64,000 nt of DNA, from contig NZ_OZ245754.1 of the NCBI RefSeq assembly GCF_965227365.1, positions 682,001 to 746,000 on the forward strand. The letters are read 5' to 3'. Shown one piece after another: positions 26,896 through 36,209 of the stretch (positions are counted from its first letter, which is position 1; the number at the start of each line of letters is the position of its first letter). Source of the DNA: Hwanghaeella sp965227365 (GTDB lineage: Bacteria > Pseudomonadota > Alphaproteobacteria > UBA8366 > Aestuariispiraceae). Position numbers and translations under genes: made by a program. Under the pieces are notes generated by a model. That model made no database searches and had not been told where the DNA came from. It was given only the letters and a program-made list of their open reading frames with translations.

Positions 26896-28466
26896 TGCTT
26901 CAACTCTCCCGCTTCGAAGACGGCATCATAATCGTCGCGTTCCGATCCGTTGACGTCCTGTACCACGAAACGGAAGGGCGTTTTGCCGTCCGTCAGGGTC
27001 TTCGGATCCATCGACAGGTAGACCTTCAGCGTTTCCAACTGATCCGGTTCGGCCGGGATCAGGATCGCGTCGTCCGGGTTGTCCCGGATCTCCGGAATGT
27101 TCAGACGTGCGCCCGGCAGGCCTTCGACGGTCAGCTGGATCAGGCGCGGTTCCGGCATCATGTTTAGGATCTTGACCGTATAGCCGTTTCGGATCGAGCC
27201 GTCGGACAGGGTCACGTAAAGCGGGTTTCGATCGTGCAATACGTTCAGGTCCAGCCGTTCGCGCGTCAACAGAACGGCGAGCATGGCTAGGCCGATCGCG
27301 GCCCAGACACAGATATAGATCAAGGTGCGCACGCGAATGATGGAACGCCAGGTCGTATGCGTGAGAGACCCGATCAGCTTGCCCGCCTTGTCATGAACGC
27401 GGCTGGGATCGATCTCGCCATTAGCGTTGACCGCCTTGGCCATATTGGCGTTGTAGTCGTTCAGCGTGGCGTAGGAGATCAGGCCCTTTTCCCGGCCCAG
27501 TTTGTCCATCACGCTGTCACAGGCGTCGATGCAGAGCGCGCAGGTGATGCATTCCAATTGCTGTCCGTCGCGGATATCGATCCCCATCGGACAGACGGCG
27601 ACGCAGGCGTTGCAGTCGATGCAATCCCCCGTGGCGGCGGCCTGGGCCTCGTTCTTCTTGACGTGCCGGCCGCGCGGTTCGCCGCGCCAGTCGTTGTAGG
27701 TGACGGTGAGCGAGTGTTCGTCCAGCATCGCGCCCTGAATGCGCGGCCACGGGCACATATAAGTGCAGACCTGTTCGCGCATCAGCCCACCCAATGTGTA
27801 GGTGGTGAAGGTCAGGATCGCGACCGTGGTATAGGCAATGCCGGCGGCCTGTCCGGTGAACAGATCGGCGGCGAGCGAGGGCGCATCCGCGAAATAGAAA
27901 ATCCAGGCGCCGCCGGTCGACACGGCGATCAACAGCCAGACCGCATGTTTCGCGACCCGCTTCCAGGCCTTGTCGAAACTCATCGGGGCCTTGTCGAGGC
28001 GGATGCGCTTGTTGCGGTCCCCTTCGATCGCGCGTTCGACGACCAGGAACAGATCGACCCAGACGGTCTGCGGGCAGGTGTAGCCGCACCAGGCGCGTCC
28101 GACGGAGGAGGTGACCAGGAACAGGCCGATGCCCGCCATGATCAGCAAACCAGCCACGTAATAGAATTCCTGCGGCCAGATTTCGATGAAGAAAAAATAG
28201 AAGCGGCGGTGATAGAGATCGATCAGCACCGCCTGGTCCGGGGCGAATTCACCCCTGTCCCAGCGGATCCACGGCGTCAGGTAATAGATGCCGAGAGTGA
28301 CGACCATGATGGCCCATTTCAGGGACCGGAAACGGCCCTCGGCACGCTTGGGGTGGATCTTCTTGCGGGCCGCATAGAGCGGCTGCTGACGATCACGCCG
28401 GTTGACGGCTTCTACGTCGAACCTGTCGAGGTTCTGGGGTTCGGAGACGGATGTACTGTCACTCAC
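26892..28466 (-). CDS. ccoG: cbb3 oxidase accessory iron-sulfur protein CcoG (FixG/RdxA)
   Basis: 524 residues with five or so membrane helices in the N-terminal half and a ferredoxin-like part with two cysteine clusters (CIDCNACVAVCPMGIDI and CITCALCIDACD). The motif GYTCPQTVW is typical. CcoG is thought to reduce copper for oxidase assembly. It starts the ccoGHIS assembly half, 145 bases downstream of ccoP. Confidence 0.94.
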   Translation of the reverse strand: MSDSTSVSEPQNLDRFDVEAVNRRDRQQPLYAARKKIHPKRAEGRFRSLKWAIMVVTLGIYYLTPWIRWDRGEFAPDQAVLIDLYHRRFYFFFIEIWPQEFYYVAGLLIMAGIGLFLVTSSVGRAWCGYTCPQTVWVDLFLVVERAIEGDRNKRIRLDKAPMSFDKAWKRVAKHAVWLLIAVSTGGAWIFYFADAPSLAADLFTGQAAGIAYTTVAILTFTTYTLGGLMREQVCTYMCPWPRIQGAMLDEHSLTVTYNDWRGEPRGRHVKKNEAQAAATGDCIDCNACVAVCPMGIDIRDGQQLECITCALCIDACDSVMDKLGREKGLISYATLNDYNANMAKAVNANGEIDPSRVHDKAGKLIGSLTHTTWRSIIRVRTLIYICVWAAIGLAMLAVLLTRERLDLNVLHDRNPLYVTLSDGSIRNGYTVKILNMMPEPRLIQLTVEGLPGARLNIPEIRDNPDDAILIPAEPDQLETLKVYLSMDPKTLTDGKTPFRFVVQDVNGSERDDYDAVFEAGELKQ

Positions 28467-28611
28467 GGTTCTAGACCTTCTCTTAAAAAAAACTATCCGT
28501 ACCCAAAACCAGTGCCATTTGAGGCGTGATCGTCAGACACGTTCTTCACGTGCCGCGTCACTCTGTTTTTATGTCGCGGTATTTTTCCGCGATCATGCGT
28601 TGCGGCCGGCC
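28467..28611. other. ccoP-ccoG gap with a hairpin
   Basis: The only sizeable gap in the cco cluster. It holds a hairpin (TCGCGG, seven-base loop, CCGCGA at about 28573-28591) without a T run on the coding strand. No FNR box was found here, so ccoGHIS may depend on read-through from ccoN or on a non-FNR promoter. Confidence 0.4.
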
Positions 28612-29481
28612 TTACTCCCCGCCGCCCAGCGAGTGAACGAAGACGGAGAGCTGCTTGACCGTGGCGTCGCCCAGACGCTCGCCCCAGGCCGGCATGACGC
28701 CGTGTTTCGGGGCGCCGATCTGCGTGGCGATTTCCTCAATCGTTCCGCCATACAGCCAGATCGCGTCGGTAAGGTTCGGCGCGCCGAGGTCGCGCATCCC
28801 CTTGCCGGCTTCGCCATGGCAGCTGGCACAGTTGTCCGCATAGAGCGTTTCCCCGGCCTCTGCCAATGCGGCATCGTGTTCCAGGTTCCCCAGCTTGCCG
28901 ACGAAGTTGGCGGTCGCCCGGATCTCAGACGCGGACAGAATTCCGTCCCGACCGAAGGCCGGCATTTCCGAAAAGCGCGTGTCTTCGTCGCCGGCATAGC
29001 GGATGCCGTGCGCGATGGTCTGGTGGATGGCCTCGACCGTCCCGCCCCAGAGCCAGACATCGTCGTTCAGGTTCGGGTAGCCGGGAGAGCCCGCCGCGCC
29101 GGAGCCATGACACTGCGAACAGTAGACCTTGAAGGCCGACGCACCGCCCGAAACGGCGAAGCGGTGCAGGCTATCGTTCTTGACGATATCTTCCACGTTC
29201 GTCGCTTCGATCTGCGCCAGCAGGTCGGCCCGGCCTTCCTCGACCGCGGCGATTTCCTGGTGCAGTTCGGCACGGCTGGAATAGCCGCCGACGCCTTCCG
29301 TATTGCTGCTGATCAGCGGAACGGCCGGGTAGTAAATGCAGTAGCCGATCGCCCAGACAATGGTTGCGTAGAACACCCACAGCCACCAACGCGGCAGCGG
29401 ATTGTCGAGTTCCTTGATGCCGTCCCACTCGTGACCGGTGGTCTCGACGCCGCTGATTTCATCTTTTTGGCGTGCGCTCAT
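28612..29481 (-). CDS. ccoP: cbb3 cytochrome oxidase subunit III, dihaem cytochrome CcoP
   Basis: 289 residues. An N-terminal cytosolic stretch and one membrane helix (WWLWVFYATIVWAIGYCIYY) are followed by two class I cytochrome domains with haem motifs CSQCH and CASCH. It receives electrons from soluble cytochromes or bc1 and passes them to CcoO. It lies directly after ccoQ, in the order N-O-Q-P. Confidence 0.95.
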   Translation of the reverse strand: MSARQKDEISGVETTGHEWDGIKELDNPLPRWWLWVFYATIVWAIGYCIYYPAVPLISSNTEGVGGYSSRAELHQEIAAVEEGRADLLAQIEATNVEDIVKNDSLHRFAVSGGASAFKVYCSQCHGSGAAGSPGYPNLNDDVWLWGGTVEAIHQTIAHGIRYAGDEDTRFSEMPAFGRDGILSASEIRATANFVGKLGNLEHDAALAEAGETLYADNCASCHGEAGKGMRDLGAPNLTDAIWLYGGTIEEIATQIGAPKHGVMPAWGERLGDATVKQLSVFVHSLGGGE

Positions 29482-29485
29482 CTTC

Positions 29486-29635
29486 TCAGTCTTCCTTCAA
29501 GGGGATGTTTGCAGCCTCGTCCGCGGCCTTCTTGCCGCCGGGCCGAAAGGTGTAGGCGATGACGCCGACGAACAGGACGAAGAGGTAGACCAACCCCCAA
29601 CTATCCGCGGCGTGTCTCAGGGTTTCGTAATCCAT
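29486..29635 (-). CDS. ccoQ: cbb3 oxidase small subunit CcoQ
   Basis: 49 residues, starting MDYETLRHAADSWGLVY, with a single membrane helix (LVYLFVLFVGVIAYTF) and the typical RPGGKKAADEAANIPL tail. It stabilises the assembled complex. The start at 29635 is chosen because the family begins there and it fits the 13-base gap after ccoO. Confidence 0.93.
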   Translation of the reverse strand: MDYETLRHAADSWGLVYLFVLFVGVIAYTFRPGGKKAADEAANIPLKED

Positions 29636-29648
29636 CGTATCGCCCTCC

Positions 29649-30380
29649 TCAGCGGAAGTTCGCTTCGGCGTCGTAGGCCGTGAAATCGACCAACGTGCCG
29701 AGCATTTGCAGATAGGCCACAAGCGCGTCCATTTCCGTCAACCGGCCGGGGTCGCCGTCGAAATCGCCGACGGCGATCTTCGGATACCGGGCCTCAAGAC
29801 CCTCCCAATCGGCTTCCGGATCGGCCTGGGCGGCCAGGTCGGCTGCGGCGTTCTCGACCATCTCATCCGTATAGGGAACGCCGAGGGCCGCATTCGTCGA
29901 CAGGTGCTTGGCAATGATGCTGCCGTCCAGGTCGTTGTCCTTCAGGAAGGCGTAGGACGGCATGACCGATTCCGGCACGACGGATTGCGGGTTGATCAGG
30001 TGCTGGACATGCCATTCGTTGGAATAGCGGTTGCCCACGCGCGCCAGATCCGGCCCGGTCCGCTTTGACCCCCACTGGAACGGACGGTCGTACATCGACT
30101 CAGCCGCCAGCGAGTAGGGCCCGTAACGCTCCACCTCATCCCGGAAGGGGCGGATCATCTGGCTGTGACAGACATAGCATCCTTCGCGGATGTAGATCCG
30201 GCGGCCCAGCAGTTCCAGCGGCGAGTAGGGACGAACCCCCTTCACCTTCTCGATCGTATTGTCGAGATAGAACAGCGGAACGATCTCGACGAGCCCGCCG
30301 ATGGTGACGACCAGGAACGAGAACACCAGAAGCAGCGTCGCATTGGTCTCGATGATCTTATGCTTTGAAAGGATCGACAT
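29649..30380 (-). CDS. ccoO: cbb3 cytochrome oxidase subunit II, monohaem cytochrome CcoO
   Basis: 243 residues with an N-terminal membrane anchor and a haem motif CYVCHSQMIRPF, the family signature. It relays electrons from CcoP to CcoN. It is encoded 11 bases after ccoN. Confidence 0.95.
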   Translation of the reverse strand: MSILSKHKIIETNATLLLVFSFLVVTIGGLVEIVPLFYLDNTIEKVKGVRPYSPLELLGRRIYIREGCYVCHSQMIRPFRDEVERYGPYSLAAESMYDRPFQWGSKRTGPDLARVGNRYSNEWHVQHLINPQSVVPESVMPSYAFLKDNDLDGSIIAKHLSTNAALGVPYTDEMVENAAADLAAQADPEADWEGLEARYPKIAVGDFDGDPGRLTEMDALVAYLQMLGTLVDFTAYDAEANFR

Positions 30381-30391
30381 GACGCTTTCTC

Positions 30392-31996
30392 CTATTCCGC
30401 GGGAACGGCGTGAACGGTGACGAGGGGCGCCTCATCCCGGACCCGGCCGCGGATCGTTTGTATCAGGTTGTATGCCATGACCAGCGCGCCGATCAGATAG
30501 AGCAGCCCGCCCAACGTCCGGATGACGAAGTAGGGGTGCATGGCATGGACCGACTCGGCGAAGGAGTAGACGAGGAAGCCTTCCGCGTCGTATTCGCGCC
30601 ACATCAGACCCTGGGTGATCCCGGAGACCCACATGACCGCGGCGTAGATCACGATGCCCAGCGTCGCCAGCCAGAGATGCCAGTTGACCAGCCGCAGTGA
30701 ATAGAGCTGCTTACGGCCCCACAGACGCGGCACCAGGAAGTAGATCGCCCCGAAGGAGATCATGCCGACCCAGCCGAGCGCGCCGGAATGCACGTGGCCA
30801 ATGGTCCAGTCGGTGTAGTGGCTCAAGGAGTTGACCGCCTTGATCGACATCATCGGCCCTTCGAAGGTCGACATGCCGTAGAAGGCGACGGCGATCACCA
30901 TCATGCGGATGATCGGATCCGTGCGAAGTTTGTCCCAGGCGCCCGAAAGCGTCATCAGGCCGTTGATCATGCCACCCCAGGACGGCATCCACAGCATGAT
31001 GGAGAAAACCATGCCCAGGGTCTGAGCCCAATCCGGCAGCGCCGTGTAGTGCAGATGGTGCGGTCCGGCCCAGATGTACAGGAAGATCAGGGCCCAGAAG
31101 TGGATGATCGACAGGCGATAGGAATAAACCGGGCGTTCGGCCTGTTTCGGCATGAAGTAGTACATCATGCCCAGGAAGCCGGCGGTCAGGAAGAAGCCCA
31201 CCGCGTTATGGCCGTACCACCACTGCGTCAGCGCGTCCTGCACGCCGGCGAAGGCGGAGTAGCTGACCGACCCGAAGAAGCTGACCGGCAGAGCCAGGTT
31301 GTTCACCACATGCAGCATCGCGATGGTCACGATAAAGGCCAGGTAGAACCAGTTCGCCACATAGATATGCGGTTCCTTGCGCTTCAGGATGGTGCCCAGG
31401 AAGACGATCAGATAGACGACCCAGACCACCGTCAGCCACAGATCGACGTACCATTCCGGTTCGGCATATTCCTTCGACTGGGTTACGCCCAGCAGATAGC
31501 CGGTGGCCGCCAAAACGATGAACAGCTGATAGCCCCAGAAGACGAACCAGGCCGCATCGCCGCCGAACAGGCGCGCACGGCACGTCCGCTGAACGACGTA
31601 GAAACTGGTGCACAGCAGCGCGTTGCCGCCAAAGGCGAAAATAACCGCCGATGTGTGCAGCGGCCGCAGCCGCCCGAAATTGAAATAGGGCTCGAGGTTG
31701 AGCGCCGGATAAGCCAACTGGGCGGCAATCAGCACGCCGGCCAGGAAGCCGGCCAGGCCCCAGAAGACGGTGGCGATGGCGCCGTAGCGGATCGGCCCGT
31801 CCATATAGCCTTCTTCCCCGGTCGAATCGACCGCGCGCGACTGCCCGCGCGACAGAAGAAAGAATGCCGTGATTACCAGAACCAGCAGCAGAACCCAGGA
31901 ATGGGCGCGGAAAAGCGCATCGGCGCCTTGGGCCGCACCCATCAGGGCGATCACTGCCGCAATCGCTAGGGCGATGACCTGCAATGTCAGTTTCAT
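30392..31996 (-). CDS. ccoN: cbb3 cytochrome oxidase catalytic subunit CcoN
   Basis: 534 residues from ATG 31996 (MKLTLQVIALAIA). A 12-helix haem-copper oxidase with conserved histidines for haem b and haem b3/CuB, in segments such as RPLHTSAVIFAFGGNAL, WWYGHNAVGFFLT, GPHHLHYTALPDW and YTDWTIGHVHSGALGW. It reduces oxygen with very high affinity and pumps protons. The reading frame continues upstream of this ATG but without family similarity. A perfect FNR box lies 150 bases upstream. Confidence 0.96.
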   Translation of the reverse strand: MKLTLQVIALAIAAVIALMGAAQGADALFRAHSWVLLLVLVITAFFLLSRGQSRAVDSTGEEGYMDGPIRYGAIATVFWGLAGFLAGVLIAAQLAYPALNLEPYFNFGRLRPLHTSAVIFAFGGNALLCTSFYVVQRTCRARLFGGDAAWFVFWGYQLFIVLAATGYLLGVTQSKEYAEPEWYVDLWLTVVWVVYLIVFLGTILKRKEPHIYVANWFYLAFIVTIAMLHVVNNLALPVSFFGSVSYSAFAGVQDALTQWWYGHNAVGFFLTAGFLGMMYYFMPKQAERPVYSYRLSIIHFWALIFLYIWAGPHHLHYTALPDWAQTLGMVFSIMLWMPSWGGMINGLMTLSGAWDKLRTDPIIRMMVIAVAFYGMSTFEGPMMSIKAVNSLSHYTDWTIGHVHSGALGWVGMISFGAIYFLVPRLWGRKQLYSLRLVNWHLWLATLGIVIYAAVMWVSGITQGLMWREYDAEGFLVYSFAESVHAMHPYFVIRTLGGLLYLIGALVMAYNLIQTIRGRVRDEAPLVTVHAVPAE

Positions 31997-32145
31997 GTTG
32001 TTTATCCCCGAGACCTCGTAAAAAGGCGCGTTTCGACGCCGTACACCGCGCCGAACCGCCATTTCACCATTTGACCAACAGTCACCGGCGGCAATTCACC
32101 GCCTGAAGTATGGCTGCTTTCTAGAGCTTCCCACCCGCCCCGGCT

Positions 32146-32159
32146 TTGATTTCGATCAA
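32146..32159. promoter_or_regulatory. FNR/FixK box between ccoN and the divergent gene
   Basis: TTGATTTCGATCAA matches the consensus TTGAT-N4-ATCAA perfectly. It is about 150 bases before ccoN on minus and about 110 bases before the gene on plus, so it could control either or both. The Fnr-type regulator gene at 32756-33484 is the obvious candidate to bind it. Confidence 0.88.
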
Positions 32160-32271
32160 AACAGGATCGGGAACTCCCACCTACAATGCGCCATCTTAAA
32201 GCATTTGAGAATTAACGAATATGCCGATGGGCGAAATGTCACGGGACTGCTGGGACGGGAACGGATTTGGG

Positions 32272-32805
32272 ATGTCTGTCGAGAAAGATAACAAAATGGA
32301 GGAAGGTTTCCTTACCCCGGTCGTACCGGCCCCGGACGCACATGAAATCGTCAATATCGTCGAACGTCACCAGACCAGACAGCGGATTATCTGCAAGGAG
32401 TTGGAGGCGATTGCCGATTCCCTTCCGTTGGATGTCGACCCGTCTCTGTGCATGCGCCTTGCCCGTGGTTTGCTGCCCACGCTGCATACCGCGAATAAAT
32501 ACCGGGAAGACTACTTCTGGGAATTGGCGCGGCGCTTTCTATCGGAAACGGCGAATATCGATGCCATCATCGAAAGGCTTCGGGCCGAGTATTTCGAGAA
32601 TGAACTTCTGGCCGAGGAGGTGGCCGAAGAGCTGTCGCAGTGGGGAATGTGCGCCGATCACAACAGCGCGGAGGCGATGGGCTACATGCTGCGCGGCTTT
32701 TTCATCGGCTTGACGCGACATCTCGATTTCGAGCGGGTGGTGCTACTTGAACCGGTCAGAACTCGCCTGTCTCGTCCTGAAGTCGCTGAATATCCGGAAC
32801 CGTGA
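32272..32805 (+). CDS. Helical protein of unknown function, divergent from ccoN
   Basis: About 177 residues from ATG 32272; an ATG at 32221 is also in frame. The product is soluble, acidic and mostly helical, with a run of Glu/Ala-rich helices (LRAEYFENELLAEEVAEELSQ). I do not recognise a family. Sharing a promoter region that has a perfect FNR box with ccoN suggests a role under low oxygen. Its end overlaps the end of the convergent fnr gene by 50 bases, which is unusual and may affect expression of both. Confidence 0.65.
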   Translation: MSVEKDNKMEEGFLTPVVPAPDAHEIVNIVERHQTRQRIICKELEAIADSLPLDVDPSLCMRLARGLLPTLHTANKYREDYFWELARRFLSETANIDAIIERLRAEYFENELLAEEVAEELSQWGMCADHNSAEAMGYMLRGFFIGLTRHLDFERVVLLEPVRTRLSRPEVAEYPEP

Positions 32806-33484
32806 CGTGGCGGCTCTGATCCAGTTGGATGATGCCTTCTTTTCGCAGCTTGGTGAATTGGCGGCTGACGGTTTCGATGGTCATGCCCAGGAAATCGGCG
32901 ATATCCGCGCGGGTCAACGGCAGGTCGAAGGTGATCGGGCCGCCGTCATCAAGGTTCCGCTCCGGATCAATCTGGGCAGCGATCATGTAAAGAAAGCTGG
33001 CGACCTTCTCCGAGGCCGTTTTGCGGCCCAGCGTCAGCATCCATTGGCGCGCTTCGTCCAGTTCCTTCAGTGTCTGGCGCAGCAGACGTTGCTCCACCCC
33101 CGGCGTTTCCTTCATCATGGCGTCCAGCGTCGAACGCGGGAACGCGCAGAGTTTCACGCTGGTGGCGGCTTCCGCCGTGATGCTGGAGGTCTCCTGGAAG
33201 GGGCGACCGAGAAAGTCCGGCGCGAATTGCAGACCGACGATCTGTTGCCGGCCGTCCGGCATCATCTTACTCAGTTTCACGACGCCGCCCATGATATTGG
33301 CATAGGTCGAGGCGGCTTCGGTTTCGCCCACCAGTTCCGTGCCCGCCTGAACGAGCTTTTTCGTCGTGTGTTGGCTGAGTTGCTTCAATTCCTTGTTGTT
33401 CAACGCGCCGCAAATGCCGTTATGGCGCGCCTCACAGCTTCGACACACAGTCGGTATGTCGGTCTTATCCGAAGAATCGCTCAT
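32756..33484 (-). CDS. Crp/Fnr-family oxygen regulator (FnrL-type)
   Basis: 242 residues. N-terminal cysteines Cys14, Cys17 and Cys25 (CRSCEARHNGIC) with Cys113 make a complete set for an oxygen-sensitive [4Fe-4S] cluster, as in FNR. A cyclic-nucleotide-like beta roll is followed by a dimer helix and a helix-turn-helix (TRADIADFLGMTIETVSRQF, 191-210). The recognition residues Glu204, Ser207 and Arg208 are those that read TTGAT-N4-ATCAA. It likely activates ccoNOQP at low oxygen. It overlaps the convergent gene by 50 bases. Confidence 0.93.
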   Translation of the reverse strand: MSDSSDKTDIPTVCRSCEARHNGICGALNNKELKQLSQHTTKKLVQAGTELVGETEAASTYANIMGGVVKLSKMMPDGRQQIVGLQFAPDFLGRPFQETSSITAEAATSVKLCAFPRSTLDAMMKETPGVEQRLLRQTLKELDEARQWMLTLGRKTASEKVASFLYMIAAQIDPERNLDDGGPITFDLPLTRADIADFLGMTIETVSRQFTKLRKEGIIQLDQSRHVTVPDIQRLQDETGEF

Positions 33485-33751
33485 TTTTTTATTCGCCCAT
33501 CAAGCTCCCGATGTATTTATAACGGCTTATGAGCCTTTTTGCACTGCCTCAAAACAGCGCAGCGGGTCGAGCCCCGCGTTTTTCCAGGCTGCGCCGAAGC
33601 TGAGAGAGTACCGTAGGGCACACCCTGCGGCTGCAATCCGGATGCCGGCGGAAAACCTTGTCGACAGAAACTTGGCTATGGCTTTGAAATAAAAAACAGA
33701 TTAGCTTCACTACTCGGATAGTGGGCTGGGGCAGGAGATGTGGAGAAGCGA

Positions 33752-34438
33752 ATGACATTTGCGGTGAAGCCCCGTGCATGCCTGTTCTCGGCGATCCTGC
33801 TGGCCGTTCCCCTGGTATCCTGCCAATCAACATCCTCGCAAAAACCGCCTCCGGCTCCGCAAACGGTGACCGCCGATCCTGCCCCGGCTGTCGCGGAAAC
33901 CAAGGTGCAGGCGGCGACGCAGGACCCGGTTCAACAGGCCGAAGTCCCGGAAAAAGTCACACAGGATGTCTCGGAACCCGCCCCTGAATCCGCCCCGCAA
34001 CCTACCCCGCAGATCGCGACGGCCGTTGCCCAGCCGGGGGATGGTCAGCAAACGGGGTTGGTAAACCCGGAAGCCGAGCTGGTTTTCCTCGATTTCGCTG
34101 GTTTCGACGAGGATCTGTCCCGTGAGATGTCGGCCGAAAAGGCGATGATCGCCGTGGATGTGCCCGCGGCCTTCAGCTTGAATGACGTGCCGGAGCGGTT
34201 GGATCGCTGGTTCTCCCGCGTGAAGAAGACCGGGGGCGCCGTGCAGGCCCGGGAAAGGCAGAGTGAAGAAGAACGCCGGACGCGCGGGATAGTCGGTGTG
34301 CTTCTGGATATCGCCGTTTCCGCCGTCAAGGCGCACGAGGCCGAAGAAATGCTGCGCCCGGCCGAGGACTACAGCGTTCTCGTCGAATACAACAAGCAGA
34401 CCGGCAAGGCGGACCGCGTCCTGTTCTACCGGCGATAG
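33752..34438 (+). CDS. Lipoprotein of unknown function, first of a paralogous pair
   Basis: 228 residues from an ATG preceded by GGAG. A lipobox (LVSC) follows a short hydrophobic signal, then about 80 residues of Pro/Gln/Ala/Glu-rich linker. The C-terminal domain (about 105-228) matches that of the lipoprotein at 36890-37465 in several places: SLNDVPERLDRWFSRVKKTGG against NLNEIPDDLDKWLSRIRDKGG, then a hydrophobic GVLLDIAV helix and a strand pair ending VLFYRR. I know no family for it. It is followed 24 bases later by the protease gene. Confidence 0.72.
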   Translation: MTFAVKPRACLFSAILLAVPLVSCQSTSSQKPPPAPQTVTADPAPAVAETKVQAATQDPVQQAEVPEKVTQDVSEPAPESAPQPTPQIATAVAQPGDGQQTGLVNPEAELVFLDFAGFDEDLSREMSAEKAMIAVDVPAAFSLNDVPERLDRWFSRVKKTGGAVQARERQSEEERRTRGIVGVLLDIAVSAVKAHEAEEMLRPAEDYSVLVEYNKQTGKADRVLFYRR

Positions 34439-34462
34439 GACGAAGGCGGAGAGTTCCTCATC

Positions 34463-36193
34463 ATGCTGATGCGTCTATCTTTCCCAGCGCGCCTTGCGAT
34501 CTTTTTATTGGCCTGCGCCGCCCTGTTGCCGGTCAACGCCAAGTCTGCGGACCGCACGCCCGGAACCGGCCTGCTGCGGGAGGACCCGGTTCAATATGAG
34601 CGATTCCGGTCGGTCCCCGCTTATCGCGACTATCTGCCGGACCATGTCGATCTGTCCGACCTGTTTCCGGAGGCCGGCGACCAGGGCAGCCAGGGTTCCT
34701 GCACGGCCTGGTCGGTATCCTACGGGTTGCGAAGTTTTTACCGGAACGTGGAAACCCAGTCCCGGCCAGCCCAAGGGCTGAGCCCCGGTTTCGTCTATAA
34801 TCAATTGAAGACCGATCGGAATGACTGTGCCGAGCCGATCCGGATCTCCGATGCCCTGAAATTCCTGGAAAAGCGTGGCACTGTGCCTTTCGAGGCTTTT
34901 CCCTATCGCGAGAGCGCTTGTTCCGACCTCCCGGATCCGGGCCTGCAATCCCTGGCGCAAGAGAACAAGATCGACGGTTGGCGACGGCTGCAGCATGACC
35001 GGCTGGACGATATCAAGGGCCAATTGTCGAAGGGCAACCCTGTGGTGATCGGAATGTTGGTGGACGAGTCGCTGGTCGATTTGAAACCCGACGGCATTTA
35101 CGACGAGCAGGTCGCCGGTGCGCCCGACTTCATCCATGCTATGGTCCTGGTCGGCTATGACGAACGCAAACGTGCCTTCCGGGCTTTCAACAGTTGGGGG
35201 TCGGGTTGGGCCGATAACGGGATGGGATGGCTCAGTTACAGATCGGTATTTTCCGATATCGACTCCGCCTTCGTGGCGGAGGTCGCGGATTACTCCGATG
35301 CCAAACTGGCTGCCGCGCGAACGGCTCTCGACGCGGCGAAGATCGCCGCTGTGCCGCAGGAACCGGAACAGAAACCCGAACCTGAGCCGTTGGCCAAGAA
35401 AGAACCGAAGCCGCAGCCGGCCGTCGTTGCGAAACCGGCTATCGTTACGAAACCGACCATCGAGCCGAATATGGTACAGGGGCTGGCGCCGCGGCCTTCG
35501 CTGCTGAGCGGGCAATGGAAAGCCGACCTGGCAAGCGTCGCCGGCGGATTCGACTGCGCCAATCTCTCCATGGAAATCAAGAACGGGTTTCTTCGGTCCC
35601 TGAATGGCTTTGTTGCGTTGGAGGAAGATCTGGCGCAGCTGGGCCGCGTGCTGTCTAGCCACACCGAGACCCAGCAGGCGGCATTGAAGGTCCGTGTCCG
35701 GCCTTGGCCGCAATGCGAGGCGCTCAACACTTTCGCGCGAACCTTCGCGCGGCCGCAGGGTCTGGGCGTCGCCACGGTCACGGCGGACCGCACGCAGACG
35801 GCGGTTTTCGAGCAGGACGACTACCTCGGCATTCGAATTACGACACCGGACTTCCCGGCTTACCTTTACGTCACCTATCTGCAATCGGGTGGCGACGCCG
35901 TGCATCTCGTCGGCTGGCAAAAAGGCGGAAAACAGCATCTGCCGGGGACGGAAGTGTATTTCGGTCTGGATCCGAAAGCGCCACGGTTTCGCGTGGCGCC
36001 GCCCTTCGGAAAGGAAATGGTGATCGTCGTCGCATCCAGCGACCCGCTTTTCGAGGCAGAATATGATATCGTTGAAGAAGAACGCGCCTATCTGACGCGG
36101 TTTCGGCAACGAATGCTCGATATCGGAAACGGCGCGATAAAAGGCCGTTTTGCGGCGGGGGCGGCCTATCTGGCCACCAAACCCGCGGATTAG
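34463..36193 (+). CDS. Exported papain-like (C1) cysteine peptidase with C-terminal DUF4384-like domain
   Basis: 576 residues. The signal peptide ends near AKSAD (about residue 29). A papain fold spans about 60-280 with oxyanion Gln74 and catalytic Cys80 (DQGSQGSCTAWS), His225 (FIHAMVLVGYD) and Asn243 (AFNSWGSGWADNGMGW). A Pro/Lys/Glu-rich linker covers about 305-345. The C-terminal part contains a DUF4384-like beta domain (ITTPDFPAYLYVTYLQSGG) known from surface and signalling proteins. Mature peptidase in the periplasm or on the surface; target unknown. It is flanked by lipoproteins and an OmpA protein in one operon. Confidence 0.87.
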   Translation: MLMRLSFPARLAIFLLACAALLPVNAKSADRTPGTGLLREDPVQYERFRSVPAYRDYLPDHVDLSDLFPEAGDQGSQGSCTAWSVSYGLRSFYRNVETQSRPAQGLSPGFVYNQLKTDRNDCAEPIRISDALKFLEKRGTVPFEAFPYRESACSDLPDPGLQSLAQENKIDGWRRLQHDRLDDIKGQLSKGNPVVIGMLVDESLVDLKPDGIYDEQVAGAPDFIHAMVLVGYDERKRAFRAFNSWGSGWADNGMGWLSYRSVFSDIDSAFVAEVADYSDAKLAAARTALDAAKIAAVPQEPEQKPEPEPLAKKEPKPQPAVVAKPAIVTKPTIEPNMVQGLAPRPSLLSGQWKADLASVAGGFDCANLSMEIKNGFLRSLNGFVALEEDLAQLGRVLSSHTETQQAALKVRVRPWPQCEALNTFARTFARPQGLGVATVTADRTQTAVFEQDDYLGIRITTPDFPAYLYVTYLQSGGDAVHLVGWQKGGKQHLPGTEVYFGLDPKAPRFRVAPPFGKEMVIVVASSDPLFEAEYDIVEEERAYLTRFRQRMLDIGNGAIKGRFAAGAAYLATKPAD

Positions 36194-36209
36194 GAGGAGG
36201 CGGTTGTCG

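Noticed and set aside
28573..28591. Hairpin between ccoP and ccoG as a terminator
   Set aside because: There is no T run on the coding strand, so it was noted only as a hairpin.
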